From Arion vulgaris (lineage: Eukaryota > Mollusca > Gastropoda > Stylommatophora > Arionidae): 64,000 nucleotides of DNA. Both the position numbers and the translations under genes were made by a program. Shown here in pieces: positions 53,145 through 63,491 of the stretch. The stretch lies in NCBI GenBank assembly GCA_020796225.1, contig CM036755.1:59942652-60006651 (forward strand), read 5' to 3'. Below the pieces are notes generated by a model that did not search any database, was not told the origin of the DNA, and saw only the letters and a program-made list of their open reading frames with translations. Positions within the stretch are counted from its first letter, which is position 1; each line of letters begins with the position of its first letter.

Positions 53145-53755
53145 ACAGAAAACGTATAACAAATATAGAGAAAGAGGAAGGCCATGCAAAAGATGGAGTG
53201 ATGGCATGAAGAAAAGCATTAACCCTTTCATACATGAATTTGTGGGATGAATATTGTTTTGTCCGCCACATTGACTACGCAGTAAAAGTACAAATTAATT
53301 TAATCTACAGCTAGTTCCTTTCAGTACACTCTCTTCTTTTTCTTCTTTGCCTTCTGTCTTTACGCCCAATTTTAATCACTCTTTGTGATAAGTTTGTTCT
53401 TTGTCAAGAACGTGTATACGTTGCTCATTGGTTTGGTAAGGCCCCTAAACGCATAGACTTCTATACGTTTCGGACAAGTGCGTTCGATTTCAGCCTAACC
53501 CCCTAGTCGCCTATTACGACATGCGTGGCTGGTAACAGTGGTTCTCATCTTTACATCCCAAATTTGGGCCCCGGTGACTAACGGACGTTTGCTAGCTATG
53601 GAACGAACGAATAGTAATTGTCCACTACAGTAAATAACAGCTTACAATGTGCATTGGAACAAGCACACACAAGATCACTACAGCGCCCCCAACCCTCCCA
53701 CATTTCCATAAAGAAGTAAATGGTGCAATAGAAGAAGAAGAAGAAGAAGATTATA
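53145..53755 (+). mobile_element. LINE-F C-terminal end split by SINE-3
   Basis: 53150-53222 reads NKYRERGRPCKRWSDGMKKS after one frame slip. The sequence resumes near 53627 with AACAGCTTACAATGTGCATT, encoding the final FEQAHTRS-type tail, and ends AAGTAAATGGTGCAATAG plus six AGA units. The unbroken form is at 62.04-62.3 kb. Confidence 0.75.
53338..53588 (-). mobile_element. SINE-3 inside LINE-F
   Basis: Complement; tail CTTCTTTTTCTTC at the left, head CCCCGGTGACTAACGG at the right, standard body. Confidence 0.83.
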
Positions 53756-53821
53756 CTAGTAAAAACGAAGATGATGAATAAATATAAGGAAATCACAATT
53801 ACAAAAATGTACAGAATCTTT

Positions 53822-53975
53822 TGTAAGGAGACTAACTCAGAAGTTGTCACAGTAAAACACTTGCCAATTGACCGTCTGTAAAGGCGAAAAAGGCAAAGTT
53901 CATACATATATGGTCTTTTTCGTCTTTACAGATGGTCAATTGGCAAATGTTTTACTGTGACAACTTCTGAGTTTT
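53822..53975. repeat. Tail-to-tail LINE-A 3' ends forming a palindrome
   Basis: 53838-53897 (plus) is the inverted complement of about 53911-53973, arms of about 60 bp with an 18-bp centre. Both arms are LINE-A 3' UTR. Confidence 0.9.
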
Positions 53976-54200
53976 CGCTTTTCTCTCTTGTTTTTCAGCT
54001 TATACATAAGTCTCTTCTCAAAAGACTGCGCCTTTTCGCAATTTGGCTTTCCACACAACTCTGTCATCAGCTAGTTTTTCCCCATGTGCTGGGACCTATA
54101 GAACAGTTTTTTTTATTGAAGCCTTGCAAATATCTTTATATCTGAGCAGTGGTCTGCCCTTGTGCCTCTTCCCCTCCGAAAGTTCACAGAATAACATTTG
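53905..54200 (-). mobile_element. LINE-A 3' end, interrupted by the 1.4-kb insertion
   Basis: Complement of LINE-A from the 3' UTR into the coding tail (CCTCTTCCCCTCCGAAAGTT). It continues after the insertion at 55606-55630 (AACATTTGTTTTGG). Confidence 0.85.
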
Positions 54201-55605
54201 GGGTCAGAGGCGCAAGGAAGTGGCCGCCAGGATTAGGAGGTGACCCTAATCCCCTGCTCTCACATCCACATGGTGACCCTGGTAACAGACGGTGGTTACG
54301 GTCTGGCCAAGAGGGCAGGGGCTGTGGGAGAGCTACTCTGGGGCAAGTAGAGATGCAAAGATAGTCATGCCTGATGGGATTCGTTCGCAACTCGACGAGC
54401 GAACTCCCAGAGTGACTACTAATGCTAGCCTCTCCCGTACGATGGGAAAGCTAGAACGATGACACATATGGAATCTTGCCGGGTGGAGCTCGGAGAACGC
54501 GCTTTCTCTCTCTTGATTCACTTTTCTTGAGCCGATGAGCATGCCGGGTGATGAGCCCCGCTTACGTGTCCGCAAGATAATCTACATAGGTCAAAAGTTT
54601 AGCCCCCATCACAGAGAGGCACGAATCAAAATCCATGGAGGGGACATTGACCCGCGTGAGGAGAAACTAGGAGCCCGCGCACACTCTCTCTGAATCCGCC
54701 TCTCTAGAGCCGATGAGTGTGCTGGGTGCCGAGCTGAGTTGCACGTGGGCATCATGGGGCGAAAATCGGTTTCAACCCCCTACCCCCTTCCGAAATCGGA
54801 CAGCCCAATGGGAATTGACGGAAATGGTAAGGTAGGCACCAGGGCAGAGCGAGCGCGCATATAAAACGTTGTAAGGGTGGCGCCACATGTGGCGAAAAAT
54901 GTGAGCACGGAAAAAGTCGATGGTGACAGGGCATCAGGGCAGAGCTAGCACACACGATGGCAAAGTCATAGTGGGCCTCATCGAGGGCAGGCCGGCACGG
55001 CAAGAGGGTGTGCGTCCCACCCAAATGAGTAGAACAACTGGAAAGCCCAGCAGAGGCAAGACCAGTGCAAGCGCGGAAGTTACAAGCGCGGCAACGGCAA
55101 GCGAGGTAGCGGCAAGCAGGGTATGTGTCCCACCCAAATGCACAGAATTACTGGAAGGCCCAGCAGAGGTAGAGCTAGTGCGCTTTTCCGCTCGCAGGGA
55201 ACTACTGCTGCCTTGTAGTTGATTGGGGACAATCAAAAGCTAGCGGGTCAAACCGCAAACAAACCTGAACGGGCGGCAAACCAAGGTGTTCATTAAAACG
55301 ATCGGTTTTGCTAGGCAGATGGCGTTCAAAAGCACTGGAGGGCAGGCCGTCTAAGGGTTGCTGCCCTGAAAGAAAATAGCAACCCACTACCTTGTGGGTT
55401 ATGGCTGGGGCAGTCAAAGGCTAGCGGAGAGCGAACCGCACACAATAGCTGGCTGAAATCGAACACTCACCGAAGGATAAGCAACTGTGCTCAAAAAGGT
55501 GCTGAAGGTTGGTGCACGTACATTACGTTCTGATGTTTGGCTGTTTATACATCACAATAAGAATGATAAAAACTAGTCTAGAACGATCGGAAGAAGAAGA
55601 AGAAC
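54201..55605 (+). mobile_element. GC-rich 1.4-kb retroelement-like insertion (LINE-M) with 8-bp TSD and (GAA)n tail
   Basis: AACATTTG occurs at 54193-54200 and again at 55606-55613, flanking the block, which splits a LINE-A copy. The 3' end has the SINE-8 module (GCGGAGAGCGAACCGCACAC, CACTCACCGAAGGATAAGC) and ends CGATCGGAAGAAGAAGAAG. GC content is clearly higher than around it. Inside are partly repeated segments (TCTAGAGCCGATGAGTGTGC and CTTGAGCCGATGAGCATGCC; CCACCCAAATG twice). No frame resembles RT, so it may be the 5' part or a deleted form of a LINE, or a long composite SINE. Confidence 0.7.
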
Positions 55606-55784
55606 AACATTTGTTTTGGCGAATGTACTAACTCCTCGTTTTTGGTAATCATACAGTTATATATTTTCTTATTTGTAATAGAATTACTTCAAGCCCTTGT
55701 TAAATCAGTGTTATACAAGAGCTCAAAAAGATGTTTAAGTGTGTACCATTTATCTAAATTACCATCTAATCCTTTATGTCATTT

Positions 55785-56050
55785 CTAAGAAAGCGTGTCA
55801 GTTATCTCTCTCTCTCTCTCGTGATCCCGGCTTAGACTGATGAACCAACTTTTATCATGAATTTTACCTTGGTTTTGAGGGACTCCGTTCCTTTCTACAG
55901 CTTCTCGAAGCTCTGTGTTTTGGGGCCAGGTTTCTTTTCTTAGACCTGCTATCAATTGACAATCTTGCAGTATGTGCTCTGCCGTCATGTCCATCTTTTC
56001 GCAGGGGAACAGGCTAGTTGTGCCAAATTTAAATTTGTTAAACATGAAAC
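55785..56050 (-). mobile_element. LINE-H C-terminal fragment
   Basis: The minus-strand frame reads GTTSLFPCEKMDMTAEHILQ, DCQLIAGLRKETWPQNTELR. It keeps the H-x4-C half of the LINE-H cluster; the first Cys pair is partly lost. RLR...WP follows as in LINE-H. Confidence 0.75.
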
Positions 56051-56346
56051 GTGAAACGTTCAGAACAAGGTCTGGATTTTGTGTTTTAATAAATTTTCAA
56101 TACTAACTTATTTTTTGTTCCTAATTGACATATGTTTCTCCACTAAAACTGTTAGTTCAAACAAAACAATTTCAATAATAAAGAAAATCATAGATTTTGT
56201 ATCGTGTTCACATTATTCTCCATTTTTTGTCTTCAACAATTCGTTTTTTGCTTTCAATTTACTTTTCTCACTGCAGCCAATGTTATTGTGTTTTTGATAC
56301 AGTACTGTTCTAAAGCTAACAGTGACAACCATTCTGTTTTCATTTC

Positions 56347-56602
56347 GCCCGTGTGTTGCTGAGGCTCGAAAGGGGAGCAAAGAATAATAACACTATGACC
56401 AACAAGACGTGTTGTAACAGGCAGCTGAGGCAGGACTTTGGGAAGCTACCCTAGTAAATAAAAAACGTCGCAGAAATCGGATCTTCTGGCTTATTTGTAG
56501 ACGCATAACTGGAACAGCATACAATCATTCTTAGCTTCAGATAACATACAAATCACAAAGAGTGGTTAACAGGTGGTCGATATGGAGCTTTCGAAGAAGA
56601 CG
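56347..56602 (+). mobile_element. SINE-2, complete
   Basis: Start CCCGTGTGTTGCTGAGGCTC, body, end TCGAAGAAGA. Confidence 0.82.
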
Positions 56603-56609
56603 TTCTTGT

Positions 56610-57160
56610 TTTCTCTTTGGAAATTACAGTAAGTTCTTCGTGGACAATAGGAACAGAAAGGGGAGGGGCGCAGGGGTATTTCCTTATCTTCATTGGAGAC
56701 TTTAAGCTGAATAATGTTGACAAAACTAATGCTCTTAATGATGTCTCAACCTACCATTTAGTCCGGCAGCCAAGGTCTAACTGTCAACTTTCACACTGGA
56801 TTGAAATACACTCCTACAAAGACAAACAAATAGGGTGCCACCAGATACCAGATTAAAATTCCTTATAATATTTATAGATTAATATTTTCCTTATAATAAT
56901 GAGTTTTTCTTCCGTAAACAGTGACTCCTGGTGCGATTGCAATGTAGAAGATATTTCTGTTGTCTCTGAAATTGGATATAGATTAGTATGCAACAAAAAT
57001 ATAATAATGACATGTAAATGATAGCGGTAATGCCAGGCTTACTCCCTGCAATGAGCAGATACGTGCATGTATCATAATTTGATTTTATATATACACCGTG
57101 TTTTCTGATGTATCAGCTTAATAACATTTGCAAATTTAATATAGAAGTCTAAATCAAAAC
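56610..57160. other. No recognised feature
   Basis: Nothing supported. Confidence 0.4.
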
Positions 57161-57163
57161 ACC

Positions 57164-57245
57164 CCCAACACCTACACAACATACACAACACATACACAAC
57201 ATACACAACACATACACAACATACACAACATACACAACACCTAAT
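57164..57245. repeat. (ACACAACAT)n-type repeat
   Basis: Tandem ACACAACATAC units of 8-10 bp. Confidence 0.9.
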
Positions 57246-57370
57246 AAAATAAATATAACACAGTAGTCACCACTATCACTATCTAGTAGCATGTTCTGAA
57301 CATAACTTTACATCCCCGTGACCAACGTTAAATAGGGCCAACTAACTCACTCGGAAAATCGGAATTCGTT

Positions 57371-57400
57371 TGGAATCTCTCTCTCTCTCTCTCTCTCACA
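57371..57400. repeat. (CT)n microsatellite
   Basis: Uninterrupted CT run. Confidence 0.95.
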
Positions 57401-57457
57401 CACATGACTAGATGCTCAGCCTTAAATACTGACGTGTTTAAATCGTCTATAACATCA

Positions 57458-57606
57458 TTTTCTTCTTCTTTCAACGCACCATATCGATCACTTATTAACC
57501 ACTCTTTGTGTTTTCTATGTGATCTGAGCCTAAGAGAGATTGTACATTGTGCCAGTTATGCGCGCACATCCGATTTCTGCGTAGTTTTTTTATTAATAGG
57601 GTAGCT
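57458..57606 (-). mobile_element. SINE-2 3' part
   Basis: Complement; TTTCTTCTTC tail, body to the TAGGGTAGCTTA block, where the head is lost and LINE-D begins. Confidence 0.8.
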
Positions 57607-57634
57607 TATATATCCAAAACCATATCCAAAGAGA

Positions 57635-58160
57635 TCTTAAGAAGATTGACAATAGCAATCAAGAAGTTAAACACAATGAAGAACATGTGGCAAAGCACCA
57701 GCAAAATATTAAAATTAAAAATATTGAGAACATGCATTTTTCCAGTGGCTACTTATGGTTGTGTATGATGGACCATTACACAAAAAAAAACGAAAACTCA
57801 ATCCTTCGAAACTAAATGCTACAGAAAGATCCTACGAATACAATGGACAGAAAAAGAAAGAACACTGATGTCCGGAAAGAACTAAATGTTAAAGAGAATT
57901 GGCTGATAAACAACATACTATACAGAAAAATTAGATACTTTGGTCTCAACAAGCGACACGATGGCCTGGAAAGAACAATATTAGAGGGAAGGGTCCCAGG
58001 ACACAGAGGCAGACCAAGAAGAAGATGGCTACAAGATATTAAAGAAACCATGAACATGACCATCGACGAAGTGGGAGAACTGGCTAGAGACAGAGTGAAT
58101 TTCACATGCGCTGTAACGAAAGCAACGTCCTATAAAGGATACGCACCTTGATGATGAGCT
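57635..58160 (+). mobile_element. LINE-D C-terminal region, longest copy
   Basis: 57640-57768 reads IKKLNTMKNMWQSTSKILKL and RTCIFPVATYGCV, the segment before the LYG-x-E motif. After a stop, 57816-58151 reads ELNVKENWLINNILYRKIRY, NKRHDGLERTILEGRVPG, GRPRRRWLQDIKETMNMTID and GELARDRVNF, ending SYKGYAP and TGATGATGA. Defines the family; the RT palm is absent. Confidence 0.87.
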
Positions 58161-58174
58161 TATATAAGCTCATA

Positions 58175-58262
58175 CCTAAGTTGCCTCTTAGGACATGCAT
58201 TTTAGGTCACAGTGTTACTATTCTTTGCTCACCTTGAGAGCTCCGACAACATACGGGTGGTC
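58175..58262 (-). mobile_element. SINE-2 head fragment
   Basis: TTGCCTCTTAGGACATGCAT and ACTATTCTTTGCTCACC, then ACATACGGGTGG. Confidence 0.7.
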
Positions 58263-58462
58263 TATGACATCCTCAATTGATCATTATCGGGATATCCATC
58301 TTCTTCTTTTTGTAAGTATGTTTCCTTCATAATTGTTTTTTTCTTCAAAACTTCATGCCTTCTTATGTATCCAAACACGTCACTTTTTTATTTTTATTTT
58401 TAGCATCAGAGAAGTTTTGTTCTAATTGTTATTTCCCTCTGGATATGCATATTTTTGTTTCT

Positions 58463-58690
58463 TTCTTTGCCCATGGTATACAAACGACTTTTATTTGCCC
58501 ATGGTATGCGAACGACATTTCTTTGCCCATTGTATACGAACGACTTTTCTTTGCCCATTGTATACGAACGACTTTTCTTTGCCCATGGTATACGAACGAC
58601 TCTTATTTGCCAATGGTATACGAACGACTTTTCTTTGCTGATGTTATACGAACAACTCTTTTTTGCCATGTTATACAAACGACTTTTCTT
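58463..58690. repeat. 28-bp tandem repeat, about 8 copies
   Basis: Unit TTTGCCCAT(G/T)GTATACGAAC plus GACTTTTC, stepping 28 bp. It lies inside a LINE remnant (complement of the C-terminal region also at 32.6 kb, GGATATGCATATTTTTG). Frames over it are periodic by-products. Confidence 0.92.
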
Positions 58691-58749
58691 TGATAATTAT
58701 ACTTAAAAGACAATATATGCTTTTTAATTGCATTATTAAATATCAGCAT

Positions 58750-59045
58750 AAGAATGAAAGTTGGCGCAGAACCTGGCTTGAACTACATTGAAAAACAAAG
58801 AATAAAGCGGTTTGACCACTTAATAAGAATGCATCCAAACTGCACAGTAAACAGTCTTCTACAACAGAACATCAGGAAAGAAGGCGAGAAGATGACCACG
58901 AACAAGATAGTTGGATGGCATAGAAGAACCCTGTCAAAGAGTAAAAATAACAATCACTCAAGACACCAGAACAGCGCAAGACAAAAAAGAGAAAACCATG
59001 ACACTGGGCAACAAACCAGTAACAGTATGACGACAAAAGAAAAAG
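58750..59045 (+). mobile_element. Non-LTR C-terminal fragment
   Basis: A 98-codon frame reads GAEPGLNYIEKQRIKRFDHL, IRMHPNCTVNSLLQQNIRK. The IEKQRIKxFxHLxRM order is that of LINE-B-like tails, but the rest differs, so this is a separate family. Confidence 0.7.
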
Positions 59046-59182
59046 AATAAAGAAAAAGCTAAATAACCATGGTTTTCATTCATACTTTACCACACGAAAG
59101 ATACACGCTCTTATCATTATATGTGTTTGTTGTCCAATTTGTTGAAGTTAATATCGTTTTTAGTTGTTTAAGTTTTTGTAGG

Positions 59183-59659
59183 TATAGGTTACCAAAGTGG
59201 GCGGTACCCTCCCCCTCTCACAGTGGGCGCTGAAGCCTTCTAGGGGAGGGGGACGATGAGTTGGTTCAGAATCATTTATAGGGGGGTTCAGGTGATTAGG
59301 GGTCAGTGCTTCCTTAAAAAAGAAATTAATAATATATATTTTAAAATAAATTATTTTCGTTATTTTGCGATGGAATAATCATTTAAAATTGTAATTCTGC
59401 ATTTTAATTCATCTTATGCCCGTCTTAAACGATCAATGTTGTCATCAATTTTCTATTTCGTGTATATAATCATTTGAAAATTGACTATGTATGACATACA
59501 AAAAAAATATATGTCAATCTTCTATGTCAAAGAGAAAATAGGGTATGTATATATATATGGAGTGGGGGCGTTGGCAAACGTTTATAATAGGGAGGGGGAC
59601 GTTACAAAGTTGATGTCGTGCAAAGTGGGCGGTGGGCTGAATTAATTTGGGAACCTATG
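59183..59659 (-). mobile_element. hAT-N2, second copy, inverted
   Basis: Complement of 20530-21000 along its length (CAAAGTGGGCGG, CAGGTGATTAGGG, GCGATGGAATAATCATTTAA, AAGTGGGCGGTGGGC). Ends TATAGGTTACCAAAG and TTTGGGAACCTATG. The flanking octamers are only partly alike. Confidence 0.83.
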
Positions 59660-59906
59660 ATGTAGGCCGACGTCTGTACTTGTTTTGATTTTCTTTATCT
59701 CTTTCAGACCTCTTGTTTGTAGTGGACAGAGATGCTGGATTTTTCTCTTCGATAAACATATCCCTTGTCAAGTTTGTTTGATCAAAGCTCCATCTAGCAT
59801 TCTATTTAACGCATGAATCAGTTTTATCATGTATTTGATTATGTAGAATAATATTCTCAGGAAACGTGTATTTATGCTGTGAAAACTATACGTTTATGTT
59901 TATAGT

Positions 59907-60047
59907 GAATACTGAGTTCAAAGAACCCCTGGTGAAGCACCGTAGCAAATGGAAGTGGTAAATAAATAGACATTAAACAAGTATTTATTTACCATATTAA
60001 TTGGCTCTGGTGCTTCACCTGGGGTTGGTTCTTAGAACTCAGTATTC
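59907..60047. repeat. 141-bp hairpin, about 63-bp arms
   Basis: GAATACTGAGTTC ... GGTAAATAAATA (59907-59970) is the inverted complement of TATTTATTTACC ... GAACTCAGTATTC (59983-60047). The loop is about 13 bases. The words GGTGAAGCACC and GGTAAATAAATAGACA relate it to the dispersed repeat at 870-925 and 35.3 kb. Confidence 0.85.
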
Positions 60048-60092
60048 TCTCTCTCTCTCTCTCTCACTCTCTGTCTGTCTCTCTCTCTCTCT
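60046..60092. repeat. (TC)n microsatellite
   Basis: CT runs with two TCTG interruptions. Confidence 0.9.
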
Positions 60093-60093
60093 G

Positions 60094-60290
60094 CCTTTTT
60101 AACCCGAAGTGGGACATAAAACCTCAACGAACTCATGCCAAGTCTTCCTATTTCTAGCCATCTCCTGCAGCTCCCTCCAGTTCTTTTTATATTGTTCATC
60201 TCTGTCTCCAAATCTCGTCTCCGTGTATTTGTCGATCTCTCCTTCTTTCCATTTCCCTGTGGGTTCAAGGAAAGGACCCTTCTTGTTATA
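60094..60290 (-). mobile_element. LINE-J C-terminal end
   Basis: The minus strand encodes NPQGNGKKER and, in shifted frames, RRRDLETEMNNIK and ELQEMARNRKTWHEF followed by VLCPTSG. This is the NPQGKR...RRDLE...AxxRxxWxxF..LCP end of a widespread non-LTR group. Confidence 0.75.
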
Positions 60291-60521
60291 TTCCCCTCAG
60301 TTTTTGCAAAGTGTGTAGTATCCAGCGTTAGCGCATTTTAAAATAACTATGTATTCACTTTATACAAATATACTTGAAGCTACCTATGAATGATGTGTAC
60401 ATGTATGTTACATGTATGTTATATGTGTACTGTTGTTTATTTTCCTATATATAATCACACAAAGCGACTCGTATTTGTGTGTGTATGCAAACACTGTTCG
60501 AATTTGACATGTGTTCCGCAC

Positions 60522-60770
60522 GTATGGTGCTGGGACCCGCAAGGGAATCAAAGAATAGTACCACTGCGACCTACAATGATGTCGTAAAAGGCGACTAATG
60601 TAGGAACTAGGAAGCTACCTAGTAAATAAAAAGCATCGCAGAAATTGGATGTGCTGGCCTACTTGTAGGCGCAAACTGACACAAGGTACAATCTATCTTA
60701 CACTCAGATCACGTACAAAACACACGGAAAGGTTAACAAGTGTGGACGATATGGAGCGTTGGAAAAAGAA
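60522..60770 (+). mobile_element. SINE-2 copy
   Basis: Start CGTATGGTGCTGGGACCCGC, body, degenerate tail GGAAAAAGAAA. Confidence 0.8.
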
Positions 60771-60774
60771 ATTT

Positions 60775-61195
60775 CCTCCCATCTCATTGTTGCATCAACA
60801 GTAGCGTAATATCTGGGTTGTATACTGCGCCTTTCATATATTTTCATGCAACCAGTTGTCTGTCTCAGCCTAGACTTTGCCGTGGATAGTTTTTACCTGA
60901 CTTTGTTCTCACACGTCCAGAGAGGCACACTAGGAAGAAATATGTGCATTCTTGGCTTGATACACTTATCAAAATACAGGTGCTCTCAAGAAAGCAAGGT
61001 GTATCATATCAAACTAAGAATGGCAGTTATATGCATGTTATTCGGTTCATGTTACCAGACATGTTGAATTGAGAGATAGGATAGATAACAAGTTGTGACG
61101 TCAGTTGATGTGGTTGTAAGATAGCATGAGATTAGAGATGGTGAGTAAACGTACTGTCTTTTGTTTTATTTGCGTTTGAGAAAGTACTGTTATAA
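60775..61195. other. No recognised feature
   Basis: Nothing supported. Confidence 0.4.
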
Positions 61196-61202
61196 GTTAC
61201 AC

Positions 61203-61264
61203 AGAATTTCAACAGAACTTCAACAGAACTTCAACAGAACTACAACAGAACTACAACAGAACAG
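61203..61264. repeat. 11-bp tandem repeat (AACTTCAACAG)n
   Basis: Six near-perfect units, TTC changing to TAC in the last ones. Confidence 0.93.
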
Positions 61265-61325
61265 ACCATGTCAGTCATTATATGTTGCATATGACGTGGA
61301 CTTTGCAGTATCAACATACACTTAA

Positions 61326-61620
61326 ATCATCATCATCAGGTGCCGTGCTGGCTGGCATAGGCGATCATGGATCTTCACAAATCTCTGTCGTTGGTGTTTG
61401 CTATCAACTCAGATGTTGACGCTCTACCGTGCCATGAAATCAGACTATGTAAAATTTTCTCTCTCTGTCTTTCTCTGTCTCGTCTACCCTCGATTTTACC
61501 GGTTGTCACAATGTGTTCTACACCTCCCCTTCTAATCACATGCCCGAAAAATGATGACTGCCTCTTTCTTATGCTTTCTCTATGTCTTGATCTCATTCAA
61601 CACCTCAACATTAGTTATTT
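61326..61620 (-). mobile_element. LINE-E C-terminal end, uninterrupted
   Basis: The minus-strand frame (61375-61596) reads SIRKRQSSFFGHVIRRGGVE, HIVTTGKIEGRRDRERQREK and SLISWHGRASTSELIANTND. The tail complement is CATCATCATC at 61328. Confidence 0.87.
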
Positions 61621-61689
61621 TAGCAGTCAATGGGATTCTCATCATTCTTCTATAAAATCACATTTCTGTGACCCTCAGAGATTCTCTTA

Positions 61690-61935
61690 ATTATACTACT
61701 TAAATAGACTAGAAATAAAGCCAAACGGCTCTTTGTCAGTGTCGACAGGCGGAACAGACTCCGAAGCATGTCCTGCAAGACTGTCTTTTCTTCGGTGAGT
61801 TCGGAAGCAATATATGACCACACAATATCGACCTGAATACTGAGCTTTGCGGAAACGTGACATACAGTTGACAGCCCAGTTTGTGATCCACAGCATGACG
61901 ACAAATGGCTGAAGAATACGAAGAAATTCCCTTTT
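61690..61935 (+). mobile_element. LINE-H C-terminal fragment
   Basis: Frames give LCQCRQAEQTPKHVLQDCLF and, after slips, TAQFVIHS, collinear with 30.79-30.97 kb. The C-x-C-x8-H-x4-C cluster is intact. Confidence 0.78.
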
Positions 61936-62039
61936 TTCTAAGTTATCAAGCTCCAAGGCATTCAACTTTAGCAGGTATTTATATCAGCTTTAACTTGCTT
62001 ACCATTTAACGCTCAAAAAGCTAGTAGTAGCATTTCCGT

Positions 62040-62300
62040 TTATTACAACATATAATAAAACAAATTAAATAGTTTGGACATCTGACAAGAATGTCCTGGT
62101 ATCGTCTAACACGGAGAGCCACACTGAAAAAGTATAACGAGTACATAGCAAAAGATAGAGCGACGGCATCAAGAACAGCCTTAAGAAAATAAATAACAGC
62201 TTAAAAAGTGCATTCGAACAAGCACACACAAGATTACTACATTTTCCCCCAACACTTCTACAAAGAAGTAAATGGTGGAAGAGAAGAAGAAGAAGCATAT
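62040..62300 (+). mobile_element. LINE-F C-terminal end with (GAA)n tail
   Basis: Reads FGHLTRMSWYRLTRRATLK, then NSLKSAFEQAHTRLLHFPPT and LLQRSKWWKRRRRS, with the last codons merging into the GAAGAAGAAGAAG tail. Confidence 0.78.
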
Positions 62301-62439
62301 CAGTTTACAAATATGAAGCAAAGAAAAACACTATAATATCACAACTTCAATCGTTTGCTTGCATTATCTGTCAAGTGTAGACAATAAAGATAATAATTAC
62401 AACTAGAAAATGTGAATAGGTGCTAACGACGTGGTAATG

Positions 62440-62592
62440 AAATGGATTTGATTCTGATATGACTAGGAACTTGATCTCACCTACACTGAGATCAGGGATA
62501 TATGGTAAAATATCCAGATGTCTCCACGAGGGAGCAAACCTAGTACATTTGGCCCAAGAGACACACCTAGCCTCTACGCCACAAAGAACCCT
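62440..62592 (-). mobile_element. SINE-1 5' half
   Basis: Complement; TGGCGTAGAGG (A box) near 62573-62583, AGGTTTGCTCCCTCGTGGAG and the middle block. Confidence 0.78.
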
Positions 62593-62734
62593 CATATTTG
62601 TCTGATGATTCAATTGGAATTAGAGGAACTAAAACGGAAGACTGACATTCCAAGACTGTGATGTCTGGTGTGCTAGTAAATTCCCATACTGTGTACAGTT
62701 TCCAATTATAATAAAACAATAGCTCATTTAGAGA

Positions 62735-63185
62735 AAGTGACTCCATGAGCAGGATTCGTAAAGTTGAATCAGGATTGGTGGGACGAAACTGGTTGGAGGT
62801 ACTGGTACAGACAGTGATCAGAGAATTCACCTTCATTTTTAGTCACTAGGCACGCAGGAGTCAGGGGTAATGAACGAGCTGATAGATTGGTTGTTATGGC
62901 TACAATGTCAGAGGGAGCTGCCATGGACCGAAATGACATTTCTAACGCACTGAGATAGTCTTTTCGAAAGAAGGATTTTCCGGATTGTGACACCCACTCA
63001 CTGACCAGATTGAGAGAGATTAGTGTCGATATTGGTGCAGCGAGAACAGCACAACATACCAAATATGCAAAGATATTGATTAATCAACATCGAACTGGCA
63101 TGTTGGGCCTTTGGACGCTGCTTAATTTGTTGAGGCGGAGATAGGAGAACCTATTGACGTGTCCAGAGTGCTATTGTGATAGTCC
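62735..63185 (+). mobile_element. LINE-G: RNase H remnant and 3' end
   Basis: Frames give SDSMSRIRKVESGLVGRN, WLEVLVQTVIREFTF, then RHAGVRGNERADRLV (catalytic Asp in ADR). 62990-63120 gives LTRLREISVDIGAARTAQH and HRTGMLGLWTLLN. The 5' part of RNase H is missing. The 3' end GGAGATAGGAGAACCTATTG parallels 5.78 kb. Confidence 0.83.
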
Positions 63186-63189
63186 TCAT

Positions 63190-63354
63190 CAAGTGCGGCT
63201 CGTCATTAAGGGCCAGTGGGGCCCGGCCCTCTAAAATCGAAAGGGGGATAACTTCTCGGATTAGACAAATAATAGTAAATACTCCAAAAACCATGATTTT
63301 TACGAAAGTTTTGTGTCTGGCCCCACCAAGAAAAATGATCATGAGCCGCCACTA
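63190..63354 (-). mobile_element. hAT-N1 MITE, complete, perfect TSD
   Basis: Ends CAAGTGCGGCTCGT and ATGAGCCGCCACTA, 165 bp. The flanks 63182-63189 and 63355-63362 are both GTCCTCAT. Confidence 0.92.
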
Positions 63355-63491
63355 GTCCTCATATAACTGATAACTGATAACTGTAGATCGTTTTTCTATC
63401 TCTAGCAACTTCGACAGATTGTATCATTGAATTGTGCACAGAGCCATTACGAGGAAGTAAAATAAGGTCTTTGTAATTCATCACTAACAGT

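Noticed and set aside
54752..55236. Overlapping 90-100-codon frames on both strands
   Set aside because: They reflect low stop density in GC-rich DNA; no motif or homology-like pattern supports them.
54201..55605. CpG-island-like promoter or host gene in the GC-rich block
   Set aside because: It is flanked by an 8-bp duplication inside a LINE, ends in a retroelement tail and shares its 3' module with two other loci.
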